A stretch of DNA of 64,000 bases, from the NCBI GenBank assembly GCA_963717135.1, contig CAVQVN010000004.1, positions 1 through 64,000 on the forward strand, read 5' to 3'. How positions within the stretch are numbered: the first letter of the stretch is position 1; every line of letters begins with the position of its first letter. Below, piece after piece: positions 18,558 through 25,661 of this stretch. Source of the DNA: UBA4744 sp963717135. GTDB lineage: Bacteria; Actinomycetota; Acidimicrobiia; Spongiisociales; UBA4744. Below the pieces are notes generated by a model. It was given only the letters and a program-made list of their open reading frames with translations. It was not told where the DNA came from and searched no databases. The translations under genes were made by a program, and so were the position numbers.

Positions 18558-19244
18558 TCACTTCACCGGGGCGGTCTTGTCGGGAAAAGGACAGATTTCG
18601 AGCAGATCACAGGCAAAGCACCGGGGCCGGCGGGCCATGCACACGTCCCTGCCGTATTGAATCAGGCGCATGGACAGACCGCCCCACGCCGCCGGCGGGA
18701 AGAGCGCCTTGAGGTCAACCTCGATCTTGTCGGGGTCACCGGTTTCGGAAAGCCCCAGCCGGTTGGACAGTCTCCTCACATGCGTGTCCACCGCGATGGC
18801 CGGCCGATCAAAAGCCTCGGCCAGGACCACGCTGGCCGTCTTGCGCCCGACCCCGCGCAGCTCAACCAACTCTTCGATGGTTTCGGGGACAATGCCGTCG
18901 AAGCGTTCGATGAGATCACGTGACAGTCCGATGATCGATTTGGTCTTCTGCCGGTAGAAGCCGGTCGAGAAGATGACGCTTTCCACATCGGCGGGATCAG
19001 CCGCGGCCAGCGCGTACGGGCTCGGATACCGTCGGAACAATTCCGGCGTGGCGCGATTGACGTTCTCATCGGTCGTCTGGGCGGAAATCACGGTCGAGAC
19101 CAGTAGTTGCCAGGGGTCGCGGTATTCGAGGGCGGTGGCGATGGTGGGATATCGATCCTGGAGGCGGTTGAGAATCCGGCGAGCTCGCCCCCGGTCGGCG
19201 GGAGTGGGTCGGGTCCCATCGGCGCGGAGACGTGGCTGAGTCAC
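18558..19244 (-). CDS. nth: Endonuclease III
   Basis: This base-excision repair enzyme removes oxidised pyrimidines and nicks abasic sites. The 228-residue protein has the helix-hairpin-helix LRGVGRKTASVVLAEAF with the catalytic lysine near residue 134, and the catalytic aspartate near residue 152 in AVDTHVRRLSNRLGL. The 18-residue spacing matches Lys120 and Asp138 of E. coli. The C-terminal cysteines are spaced C-X6-C-X2-C-X5-C (CMARRPRCFACDLLEIC) and bind a [4Fe-4S] cluster. It is transcribed away from the xpt gene, with 72 bases between the starts. Confidence 0.95.
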   Translation of the reverse strand: MTQPRLRADGTRPTPADRGRARRILNRLQDRYPTIATALEYRDPWQLLVSTVISAQTTDENVNRATPELFRRYPSPYALAAADPADVESVIFSTGFYRQKTKSIIGLSRDLIERFDGIVPETIEELVELRGVGRKTASVVLAEAFDRPAIAVDTHVRRLSNRLGLSETGDPDKIEVDLKALFPPAAWGGLSMRLIQYGRDVCMARRPRCFACDLLEICPFPDKTAPVK

Positions 19245-19316
19245 GACGAGCGATGGTAGTGCGCATGAATCGTGTGGCCGCCCCCGGATATGGGCCGGAC
19301 GGCCGGGCCGGTTACG

Positions 19317-19889
19317 ATGCTCTCCGTGGATCTACGCTATGCCATCGATTCCCTGGCGACCGTCGAAGGACCCATCCTGAAGGTCGACCGGTTCCTCAAT
19401 CACCGGGTTGAGCCGTCGTTGATGGCCGGGGTCGGCCGTCAGATTGCCGCGATGCTCGAGCCTCTCGAGCCGGACCTGCTGCTGACGGCTGAGGCCAGCG
19501 GGATTCCTCCCGCCCTGGCCGCCGGGATGGTTATGGAGATTCCCATCGTCTATGCCAAGAAGTATCTCGGTCCGGGCGGTCGCTATACGTTCTCGCGGGA
19601 AGTGGCTTCTCCCACCAAGGGGACCGAGTACCGGGTTGAGGTCGCTCGCCACGTGCTTCCTCCTGGTCTGCGAGTGGCGATCGTCGACGACTTCCTGGCC
19701 GGAGGCAGAACTGCCGAGGCACTCGGCGAGATCGCCGAAGAAGCTGGATGTACGGTGCTGGGAGCCACGTTCGTTATCGAGAAGACATTCACCGAAGGCC
19801 GGGAGCGTCTGGAAGCGCACGGCTGGACGGTCTGGTCGCTGGTTCAGGTGGAATCACTCGAGAACGGCGAGGTCCGGCTTGCCGACTGA
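19317..19889 (+). CDS. xpt: Xanthine phosphoribosyltransferase
   Basis: Xpt salvages xanthine by adding phosphoribose from PRPP to make XMP. From the ATG at 19317 (MLSVDLRYAIDSLATVEG) the product has 190 residues. Its VDRFLNHRVEP segment matches the start region of Xpt proteins (VDSFLNHQVDP type). A type-I PRTase PRPP-binding loop, AIVDDFLAGGRTAEALG, is near residues 120-136. A hood region includes YAKKYLGPGGRYTFSREV. A GTG at 19326 is an alternative start. No purine riboswitch was recognised in the short upstream region. The hotdog gene that follows overlaps its end. Confidence 0.85.
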   Translation: MLSVDLRYAIDSLATVEGPILKVDRFLNHRVEPSLMAGVGRQIAAMLEPLEPDLLLTAEASGIPPALAAGMVMEIPIVYAKKYLGPGGRYTFSREVASPTKGTEYRVEVARHVLPPGLRVAIVDDFLAGGRTAEALGEIAEEAGCTVLGATFVIEKTFTEGRERLEAHGWTVWSLVQVESLENGEVRLAD

Positions 19890-20346
19890 GGATATTGCCG
19901 ACCTGGTTGACCAGGTCCGGCGGCATTACGACGATGGCTGTTTTGCCTGTGGGAGGGAGAACCCCATCGGCCTCCATCTTGATCGGTTCTCACTGACCGA
20001 CCAAACGGTGGAAGCGTGGTTCACTCCCCGTCCGGACTATCGCGGGTTCGTCGGATCGTTGCATGGCGGGATCGCGGCCACTGCTCTCGATGAGATACTC
20101 GCCTGGGCCGGCATCCTCACCCGGGGAGTGATGTCGGTCACCGCCCGGCTCGACCTGCGATATCGAACGCCGCTCGCCACCGACCGACCATATTGCCTCC
20201 GAGGCCGGGTCGATGATGCCTCCGGGCGCCGCTTGCGTCTCTCCGGCGAACTGGTCTCCGGCGACCGGCCTGCGGTCACGGCTCGAGGTCTCTACGTCGC
20301 CACCGCGGACGTCGCCGACATCCTGGCCGGACATACCACCGAATAG
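19879..20346 (+). CDS. PaaI-like hotdog-fold thioesterase
   Basis: The product of about 155 residues has a hotdog-fold thioesterase pattern: an N-terminal CFACGRENPIGLHL motif, a central LHGGIAATALDEILAWAG containing the helix residues that form the acyl-CoA active site, and VTARLDLRYRTPL in the following strand. Such proteins hydrolyse acyl-CoA thioesters. The start is uncertain. I take the TTG at 19879 (11-base overlap with xpt) because the sequence matches the family from about 15 residues later and no ATG is nearby. The EamA gene follows 8 bases after the stop. The substrate is unknown. Confidence 0.78.
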   Translation: MPTEDIADLVDQVRRHYDDGCFACGRENPIGLHLDRFSLTDQTVEAWFTPRPDYRGFVGSLHGGIAATALDEILAWAGILTRGVMSVTARLDLRYRTPLATDRPYCLRGRVDDASGRRLRLSGELVSGDRPAVTARGLYVATADVADILAGHTTE

Positions 20347-20354
20347 GCTTCCCG

Positions 20355-21236
20355 ATGCGTCGCCCCCCGATCGCTTATGCTGCGCTGGCCCTGGCCGCGG
20401 TGCTCTTCGGGGCAACCTTCGTACTCATCAAAGAAGCCGTGGCCATCCTCCCCCCTCTGGCATTTGTCGGGTGGCGGTTTCTGATCGGAGCCGGCGCCCT
20501 TTTGCTGCTCGGCCTCCCGCGCGGCAGATCGATCTGGCGGGACGGTCTGGCGGCCGGGGTGTTGCTCTTTGCGGGGTATGCCCTCCAGACCGCCGGTCTG
20601 GCCGAGACCAGCGCCTCCAACTCAGGATTGATCACCGGCCTCTACGTGGTATTCACTCCCCTGCTGGCCGCGGCGGTCGCCCGGCACGGGGTGGGAATCG
20701 CCACCATCGCCGGGACCATCACTTCGTTCGCCGGTCTGGCCCTCCTCACCGTCGGCGAGGCGGTGAGTCTGTCGGCCGGCGATCTGTTGACGGTCGGCTG
20801 CGCCGTCGCCTTCGCCGGTCACATCGTCGTCTTGTCCCGGGTGGCCTTCCGCCACCCGGTCATTCCCTTGACCGCCATCCAGCTGCTGGTGACCGCCGTG
20901 CTGGCGCTGGCCTCATCAGCCCTGGTGGAGGGCTTCCCCCTCCCGAACGCCGAGGTCGTGCCCGCCTTGCTCATCACCGGACTGGTGGTCAGTGGGGGTG
21001 CGTTCATGCTGCAGGTCTGGTCGCAGACCGTCATCGGTCCCGCCCGGACCGCCATCATCCTGGCGCTCGAACCGGCTTTCGCAACCTTCTTTGCCGCCTG
21101 GCTGCTGGCCGAGCGGCTCACGACGCAGGGTTGGGTCGGGGCGGCCCTGATCCTGGTGGGTATCTACGTTGTGCTGGCCACCACAAGTGATCGTGACGCT
21201 CTTCCGGCGGCCGAAGCCGTCACACCGGCCCACTAG
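20355..21236 (+). CDS. EamA/DMT-family transporter
   Basis: This 293-residue protein has ten predicted membrane helices in two EamA repeats. The first begins at AALALAAVLFGATFVLIKEAV, a typical DMT start. The second repeat contains the SQTVIGPARTAIILALEPAFAT segment, matching the conserved P-A-R-x-A-x-x-x-x-x-E-P motif. Family members export amino acids, nucleosides or other small metabolites. The gene lies 8 bases after the thioesterase gene. Its last 17 bases overlap a small converging gene. The substrate is unknown. Confidence 0.88.
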   Translation: MRRPPIAYAALALAAVLFGATFVLIKEAVAILPPLAFVGWRFLIGAGALLLLGLPRGRSIWRDGLAAGVLLFAGYALQTAGLAETSASNSGLITGLYVVFTPLLAAAVARHGVGIATIAGTITSFAGLALLTVGEAVSLSAGDLLTVGCAVAFAGHIVVLSRVAFRHPVIPLTAIQLLVTAVLALASSALVEGFPLPNAEVVPALLITGLVVSGGAFMLQVWSQTVIGPARTAIILALEPAFATFFAAWLLAERLTTQGWVGAALILVGIYVVLATTSDRDALPAAEAVTPAH

Positions 21237-21519
21237 CGCCGATTTGCTGCTTCTCGAGAAGGCGGCGTTCCTCGCGCCGTACCACTCTCATGGTCAGGCG
21301 CAGCAGAGCAATCAGGCCGAAGATCACCAGCACCAGGCCGGCGGCCAGTTCCAGCCAGGACGTGTAGGGGATATCGCAATCCTGGAGACCGCTGGGGCAC
21401 ATGCCGTACCCGCCACCGCCCCGGGCCAGGTCGAGCAGGACCAGCAGCGGGACTACCGAGACCGCCACCACCGCAATCAGCAGCACGCCGACAATGATCC
21501 GGAGCCATATCACACTCAT
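21220..21519 (-). CDS. Small two-helix membrane protein of unknown function
   Basis: A 99-residue protein starts MSVIWLRIIVGVLLIAVVAV at 21519. It has one membrane helix at residues about 4-27, an outside loop with two cysteines (GGGGYGMCPSGLQDCDIPYT), a second helix at about 53-72, and a charged tail with an RREERRLLEKQQ stretch. The two loop cysteines could form a disulfide outside the cell. I do not recognise the family. Codon use is like the neighbours and the hydrophobic pattern is regular, so it is probably real. It diverges from the ThyX-like gene and overlaps the end of the EamA gene. Confidence 0.65.
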   Translation of the reverse strand: MSVIWLRIIVGVLLIAVVAVSVVPLLVLLDLARGGGGYGMCPSGLQDCDIPYTSWLELAAGLVLVIFGLIALLRLTMRVVRREERRLLEKQQIGASGPV

Positions 21520-21556
21520 CGAACGAGAGGGTACCGCCTCCTGGTTCCACTCCTTG

Positions 21557-21562
21557 TACAAT
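21557..21562 (+). promoter_or_regulatory. Putative -10 box of the ThyX-like gene (leaderless)
   Basis: TACAAT lies ten bases before the GTG at 21572. This is the distance expected when transcription starts at or next to the start codon, and no Shine-Dalgarno sequence precedes the GTG. A leaderless mRNA, common in actinobacteria, would explain this. No clear -35 element was found. Confidence 0.45.
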
Positions 21563-21571
21563 CATCGCGCC

Positions 21572-23194
21572 GTGGAGCACTTTCAAGAGTCGTTTACGCC
21601 TGCCGAGACCGCCATCCTGAATCGATTCTTCACCAACGTCGACAAGCCGGTGTTCGGGCTCATCAACCTGCCTGAGGTGGTCAAGGGTGCTCTTTTTGCC
21701 CGCTACAGCCGCAGCTCGAAGTCCGTGCGGCGCCTGTTTCTCGACGAGTTCATGGCCAACCCGGAGACCGGGATCGAAACCATCGCCGCCCAACTGGAAG
21801 GCGTCGATCCGCTGGTCAATCTGAAGCATGCCGAACGGCTGTACGACCGGGTCTTCTTCGAGTACGGGGACGACTCGGTGGCCCAGTTGGGGGGCGTGCA
21901 TCTCGCCGTCGAACAGGCATCGAATCTCTTGACCAAGGTCCTCGAGTGGGGCCGCCTGGCCGCCTACCTCGAGCAGAGCACCCGCTACATCTACTACGAC
22001 GACAAACTGGGCGATCGATACCGCTACCAGATTCCGCCGGAGATCGCCGGGTCGCCGGCGGCCAACGAGTACGTCGGCTACATGGATTGGTTGTTCGACA
22101 CCTACTCGACGGTCGTCGCCACCCTGACGGACCACTTCGCCGCACGATTCCCTCGCCGGGAAGGTGACTCCAACTCCGTGTGGAAGTCGACCATCCGGGC
22201 CAAGGCCTGCGACACCGCTCGGGGACTGCTCCCGGCCTCGACCCTTTCCAACCTCGGGATCTACGGAACCGGGCAAGCCTACGAGATGGCATTGATCCGC
22301 ATGCAGGCTCATCCGCTGGCGGAGGTCCGGGTCTACGGACAGATGATGCTTGCCGAGCTCCGCAAGATGATTCCCTCCTTCCTGAAGCGGGTAGATCTCC
22401 CCGATCGAGGTTTGCTCGCCTCGGACTACCAGGCCCAGATCGCTCACCGGATGCGTGAGATTGCCGCCGGGTTGGACGCCGAACCGGAAGAGCGGGGTCT
22501 CGTGACTCTGACCGATTGGGACCCGGAGATCGAAACCAATCTCGTCGCCGCCGCCCTCTACTCGGTGACCGACCTACCCGACAGCCAGTTGGCTGCTATG
22601 GCCCGCCGCATGTCGGGCGACGAGAAGGCGAAGATCATCGCCGCATATGTCGGCGACCGTCACAACCGTCGTCACAAGCCGGGACGAGGGATGGAACGCA
22701 GTTTCTACCGCTTCGACATCCTTTGCGACTACGGGGGCTTCCGGGATCTGCAACGGCACCGCATGCTCACCCTCGAATGGCAGCCCTTGTCGGCCCGGCT
22801 CGGCTATGACGTCCCCGCGGACCTGGCCGAGGCGGATCCGCCATTGCTCGACCCCTGGCACGAAGCGATGGAGCGAGCGGGCACGTACTACGAGAAGGTC
22901 CGGGAGGATCTCGGTATCGACGTCGCCCAGTATGTGGTTCCGTTTGCGTTCAACATCAGGTTCGTGATGCAAATGAACGCCCGTCAAGCGTTCCACCTCA
23001 TCGAACTCCGCACTCAACCGGCCGGGCACCGGTCCTATCGGCAGGTTTGCCAGGAGATGCATCGCCAAATCCGCGAAGTGGCCGGTCATCACCTGATCGC
23101 CGACGCAATGCAGTTTGTCGATTACAGCGACCCGGACCTGGAACGTCTCGAGTCAGAAAGACGAGCAGAGGAAAGACGAAAGGGCAGTTCGTAG
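21572..23194 (+). CDS. Two-module ThyX-like (flavin-dependent thymidylate synthase family) protein
   Basis: The 540-residue product is about twice the length of a canonical ThyX, which methylates dUMP using FAD and methylene-folate. Two modules are visible. The first, residues about 30-250, has EWGRLAAYLEQSTRYIYYDD. The second, residues about 320-520, has RHRMLTLEWQPLSAR near residue 395. Set against the ThyX motif RHR-x2-S-x-N-E-x-S-x-R, the first half keeps E-x-S-x-R-Y but lacks RHR. The second keeps RHR but has a changed, longer remainder. I start at the GTG at 21572, just after a -10-like box. It may be a working thymidylate synthase, or a paralogue with another role. Confidence 0.7.
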   Translation: MEHFQESFTPAETAILNRFFTNVDKPVFGLINLPEVVKGALFARYSRSSKSVRRLFLDEFMANPETGIETIAAQLEGVDPLVNLKHAERLYDRVFFEYGDDSVAQLGGVHLAVEQASNLLTKVLEWGRLAAYLEQSTRYIYYDDKLGDRYRYQIPPEIAGSPAANEYVGYMDWLFDTYSTVVATLTDHFAARFPRREGDSNSVWKSTIRAKACDTARGLLPASTLSNLGIYGTGQAYEMALIRMQAHPLAEVRVYGQMMLAELRKMIPSFLKRVDLPDRGLLASDYQAQIAHRMREIAAGLDAEPEERGLVTLTDWDPEIETNLVAAALYSVTDLPDSQLAAMARRMSGDEKAKIIAAYVGDRHNRRHKPGRGMERSFYRFDILCDYGGFRDLQRHRMLTLEWQPLSARLGYDVPADLAEADPPLLDPWHEAMERAGTYYEKVREDLGIDVAQYVVPFAFNIRFVMQMNARQAFHLIELRTQPAGHRSYRQVCQEMHRQIREVAGHHLIADAMQFVDYSDPDLERLESERRAEERRKGSS

Positions 23195-23257
23195 CCTCCC
23201 CCGGGCGAACGAAGTGAGCATTGAGGGGGAGGCGGCCGATTGTGCAGCAATCGGCCG
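23195..23257. repeat. Double hairpin after the ThyX-like gene
   Basis: CCTCCCCC (23195-23202) pairs with GGGGGAGG (23225-23232) around a 22-base loop. Directly after it, CGGCCGATTG (23233-23242) pairs perfectly with CAATCGGCCG (23248-23257) around TGCAG. The structure begins at the base after the stop codon. It may stabilise or end the transcript, although no T-run follows. Confidence 0.6.
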
Positions 23258-23298
23258 GAGGGGGGTAGGTTCCCACCCACTGAAACCTTCATGATGCT

Positions 23299-23335
23299 CA
23301 TAGCTCGCAGCTCGCAACCCGCAGCTCGCAGCTCC
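23299..23335. repeat. Low-complexity AGCTCGCA-type intergenic repeat
   Basis: Variants of AGCTCGCAGCTCGCAACC repeat at about 7-8 base spacing between the converging ThyX-like gene and the small gene at 23335. They belong with the repeats at 15871, 25524 and 31597. Confidence 0.6.
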
Positions 23336-23547
23336 TACTTCTTCAAAGGGATCCGCAGTAACAGACAGTCGTCGGTCACTTCCCAATCCGATGATCCGAC
23401 CAGCGAGTAGTCGAGAAAATCCAGTTCAGCCTGCTCGATGAAGAGCCGGCGATCTTCTCCGGCCACCGGGGGCACGCCCCGATCCTTGACGGCATCGGCC
23501 CGCGCCCGGAACCGCCGGATGAAGGCATCCACGTCGAACTGCGCCAT
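23335..23547 (-). CDS. Conserved-looking 70-residue protein of unknown function
   Basis: A 70-residue soluble, mixed-charge protein starts MAQFDVDAFIRRFRARADAV. It continues GVPPVAGEDRRLFIEQAELD and ends WEVTDDCLLLRIPLKK. The N-terminal half is predicted helical and the C-terminal half looks like a short beta hairpin. It has no cysteines that would bind metal, no membrane segment and no recognised domain. It starts 84 bases from the divergent ArsA-like gene and may share its promoter region. Regular amphipathic spacing and low arginine/proline bias argue for a real gene. The function is not known. Confidence 0.6.
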   Translation of the reverse strand: MAQFDVDAFIRRFRARADAVKDRGVPPVAGEDRRLFIEQAELDFLDYSLVGSSDWEVTDDCLLLRIPLKK

Positions 23548-23631
23548 GTGACCTCCAGATTCATTGTGGGGTTCCAGGCTATCGCAACAGGGAGTGTTGC
23601 CGGGACCTTCAGGTCACTAACCTCGGGACCG

Positions 23632-24489
23632 ATGCTCGAACGCCGACTCATCATCGTTACCGGGAAGGGTGGTGTGGGCCGCTCGGCAGTTTCCGCGGCA
23701 TTGGCGTTGCGCGCCGTGCATATGGGCAAACGGGTCCTGGCCATCGCCATGACCGACGACCTCGGACTGGCCCTGCATCTGGGAAGAGAGAGCCTCGCCT
23801 ACGAGGCCAAAGAGATCCGCCCGGGTCTGCATGCGCTGGCCATCCACCGCCCGGCCGCTCTCAACGAGTATCTGAGCGTCCAGCTGGGAGTGCCCAAAGT
23901 CACGCGCATGGGGCCGATCGCCCGGGCTTTTGATGCGCTGGCGTCGACCGCCCCCGGAATCCGGGAGGTGGTCACCATGGGAAAGGTCGTCTGGGAGGTG
24001 CGTAAGGACACGTGGGACCTAGTCATCGCCGACGGTCCCCCACTCGGACAGATCGGCTCCCACCTCCGTGCCCCCCAAACGGTCACCGAACTGGTCCCGG
24101 TCGGAAAGGTCCGCGATCAAGCAGACCGGATGATCGCGCTATTGGGAGATGCCTCGATGAGCGGGTTGCTGCTGGTCACCCTGGCCGAGGAGCTTCCGGT
24201 CACCGAGACTCGAGAGGCTCTCACATGGTTGGAAGAGCACCAGGTGATGGAGGCTCCCCAGGTGGTCGCCAACCGGATCTTGCCGCCACTTGCCGCGACC
24301 AACCGTGAAATCAAAGAGGCCGGTCGGGGACCGGTCCGGGAGGCTGCTTCGCTCCATAAGGCGCTTCACGAAGAGCAACAACGGTGGCTGGGCGAGTTGC
24401 CTCCCGACCGGCAGCTTCCGTTCCTGTTCGGTCTTCACACCCCTCCCGAGGTTGCCGCCCGGTTGGCCGACGAGTGGGAGGAGAACTGA
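23632..24489 (+). CDS. ArsA/Get3-like ATPase, first of a pair
   Basis: This 285-residue P-loop ATPase of the SIMIBI class starts MLERRLIIVTGKGGVGRSAV at 23632. The deviant Walker A is GKGGVGRS. It keeps the signature first lysine, but the usual second GK-T/S lysine is replaced by arginine, which may weaken hydrolysis. DLVIADGPPLGQIGSHL matches the Walker B and switch II region. Get3/ArsA proteins are dimers that handle tail-anchored membrane proteins or metalloids. Actinobacteria usually carry two adjacent copies, of which mycobacterial Rv3679-Rv3680 are examples. Its stop overlaps the start of the second copy (TGATG), so the two probably form a heteromer. Confidence 0.8.
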   Translation: MLERRLIIVTGKGGVGRSAVSAALALRAVHMGKRVLAIAMTDDLGLALHLGRESLAYEAKEIRPGLHALAIHRPAALNEYLSVQLGVPKVTRMGPIARAFDALASTAPGIREVVTMGKVVWEVRKDTWDLVIADGPPLGQIGSHLRAPQTVTELVPVGKVRDQADRMIALLGDASMSGLLLVTLAEELPVTETREALTWLEEHQVMEAPQVVANRILPPLAATNREIKEAGRGPVREAASLHKALHEEQQRWLGELPPDRQLPFLFGLHTPPEVAARLADEWEEN

Positions 24490-25523
24490 TGTCCAGAGTG
24501 CTCCTCGTATCGGGCGGTGGCGGAGTGGGCAAAACGACTCTGTCGGCGGCCCTGGCCGTGACCGCGGCGCGCAACGGGGTTCGCACCCTCGTCGTCACCG
24601 TTGATCCGGCCCGGCGGCTCGCCACGGCCCTCGGCTTGAAGCACCTCTCTTCCGAGCCCAGCCCCCACCAAGAGGAACCCAACCTTTGGGCCGCCATGCT
24701 CGACGCCTCCGCCTCCTGGAGAGCGATTGCCCGGCGTCACGCTCCGGCCGACGTGGCCAGCCGGCTGGTCGACAATCCCTTTTTCGAAGCCGCCACCCAG
24801 CACTTCCCGGCCAGCCAGTCTTATGCCTCGGCCGAGGAAATGGCGAACTACCTCGAGACCCGGGCCTGGGATCTGGTCGTGGTCGACACGCCCCCCTCGG
24901 CAGGTGGTATCGAGTTCTTCTCCGCTCCCGCCGAGATGCGTGATTTGATCGGCGGCCGGTTGTTGCGCTGGTTGACCGGCGGAGCACTCCCGGGGCGCCG
25001 CACCCTCTTCTCGATCACCGCCCGGCCGGCCCTGCGCATAGCCGGAGCAGCCCTCGGGTCCGATTTGCTGGAGCGGGTCGCGGATTTCCTGATGGATCTG
25101 CGCACCATGTACGACGGGCTGGCCCGCCGAGCGGCGCAGATCGAGGATCACTTCCGGGACTCCCGGCTCGTGGTTGTGACCACAGCCGATCCGGCCCCGC
25201 TGCGAGAAGCGGCCCGGTTCTACCGACACCTCCCGAATACGATTCCCCATCCGAACGCCGTGGTGTTCAACCGGGTCCTACCGGCGGACTGGCACCAGGC
25301 AGACCCACCAACCGACGGTCCACTGATCGAGAACCTCATCCGATGGGGAGCCGAAGCCCACCGTCAGACCGATGTGCGAGAGGAGTTTGCGGCGCACTGG
25401 AAGACCGAGGTCGCCACCGTGGCCTGGCAACCGAAGACCCCCACCCGGCTGAACGACCTGGCCGCTCTGGTGGCCGACGCCGAAGGGTTGCCGCTGGAGG
25501 AGCTGGGGGTAGTGCCGGGATAA
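24489..25523 (+). CDS. ArsA/Get3-like ATPase, second of a pair
   Basis: The 344-residue product starts MSRVLLVSGGGGVGKTTLSA at 24489. It has a complete P-loop GGGGVGKTT, switch I in VVTVDPARRLATALG, and switch II in LVVVDTPPSAGGIEFFSAP. The middle region contains hydrophobic helices that in Get3 bind client helices. NAVVFNRVLP occupies the usual A-loop position. Unlike its partner it keeps the normal nucleotide-binding lysine, which suggests that catalysis is mostly done here. Coupled translation with the upstream copy supports a joint complex. No arsenic-resistance genes are nearby. Confidence 0.82.
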   Translation: MSRVLLVSGGGGVGKTTLSAALAVTAARNGVRTLVVTVDPARRLATALGLKHLSSEPSPHQEEPNLWAAMLDASASWRAIARRHAPADVASRLVDNPFFEAATQHFPASQSYASAEEMANYLETRAWDLVVVDTPPSAGGIEFFSAPAEMRDLIGGRLLRWLTGGALPGRRTLFSITARPALRIAGAALGSDLLERVADFLMDLRTMYDGLARRAAQIEDHFRDSRLVVVTTADPAPLREAARFYRHLPNTIPHPNAVVFNRVLPADWHQADPPTDGPLIENLIRWGAEAHRQTDVREEFAAHWKTEVATVAWQPKTPTRLNDLAALVADAEGLPLEELGVVPG

Positions 25524-25632
25524 GCGACGAGCTCGAGCTACGAGCTGCGAGCTACGAGGCACGAGCTGCGAGGCGCGAGTCACGAGTCACGGGTCACGAG
25601 TCTGGGGACTGGAAACTGGAAACTGAAAACTG
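25524..25632. repeat. Low-complexity repeat between arsA-like gene and dnaE
   Basis: About 75 bases are variants of CGAGCTACGAGCTGCGAG and CACGAGTCACGGGTCACGAG. They are followed by an AACTGGAAACTGAAAACTGAA stretch, so two repeat flavours lie next to each other. The block fills the gap between two converging genes. The unit length is about 7 bases and the copies are imperfect. Confidence 0.65.
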
Positions 25633-25661
25633 AATACTGCGAGCCGGCGCAGCCGGCGAGC

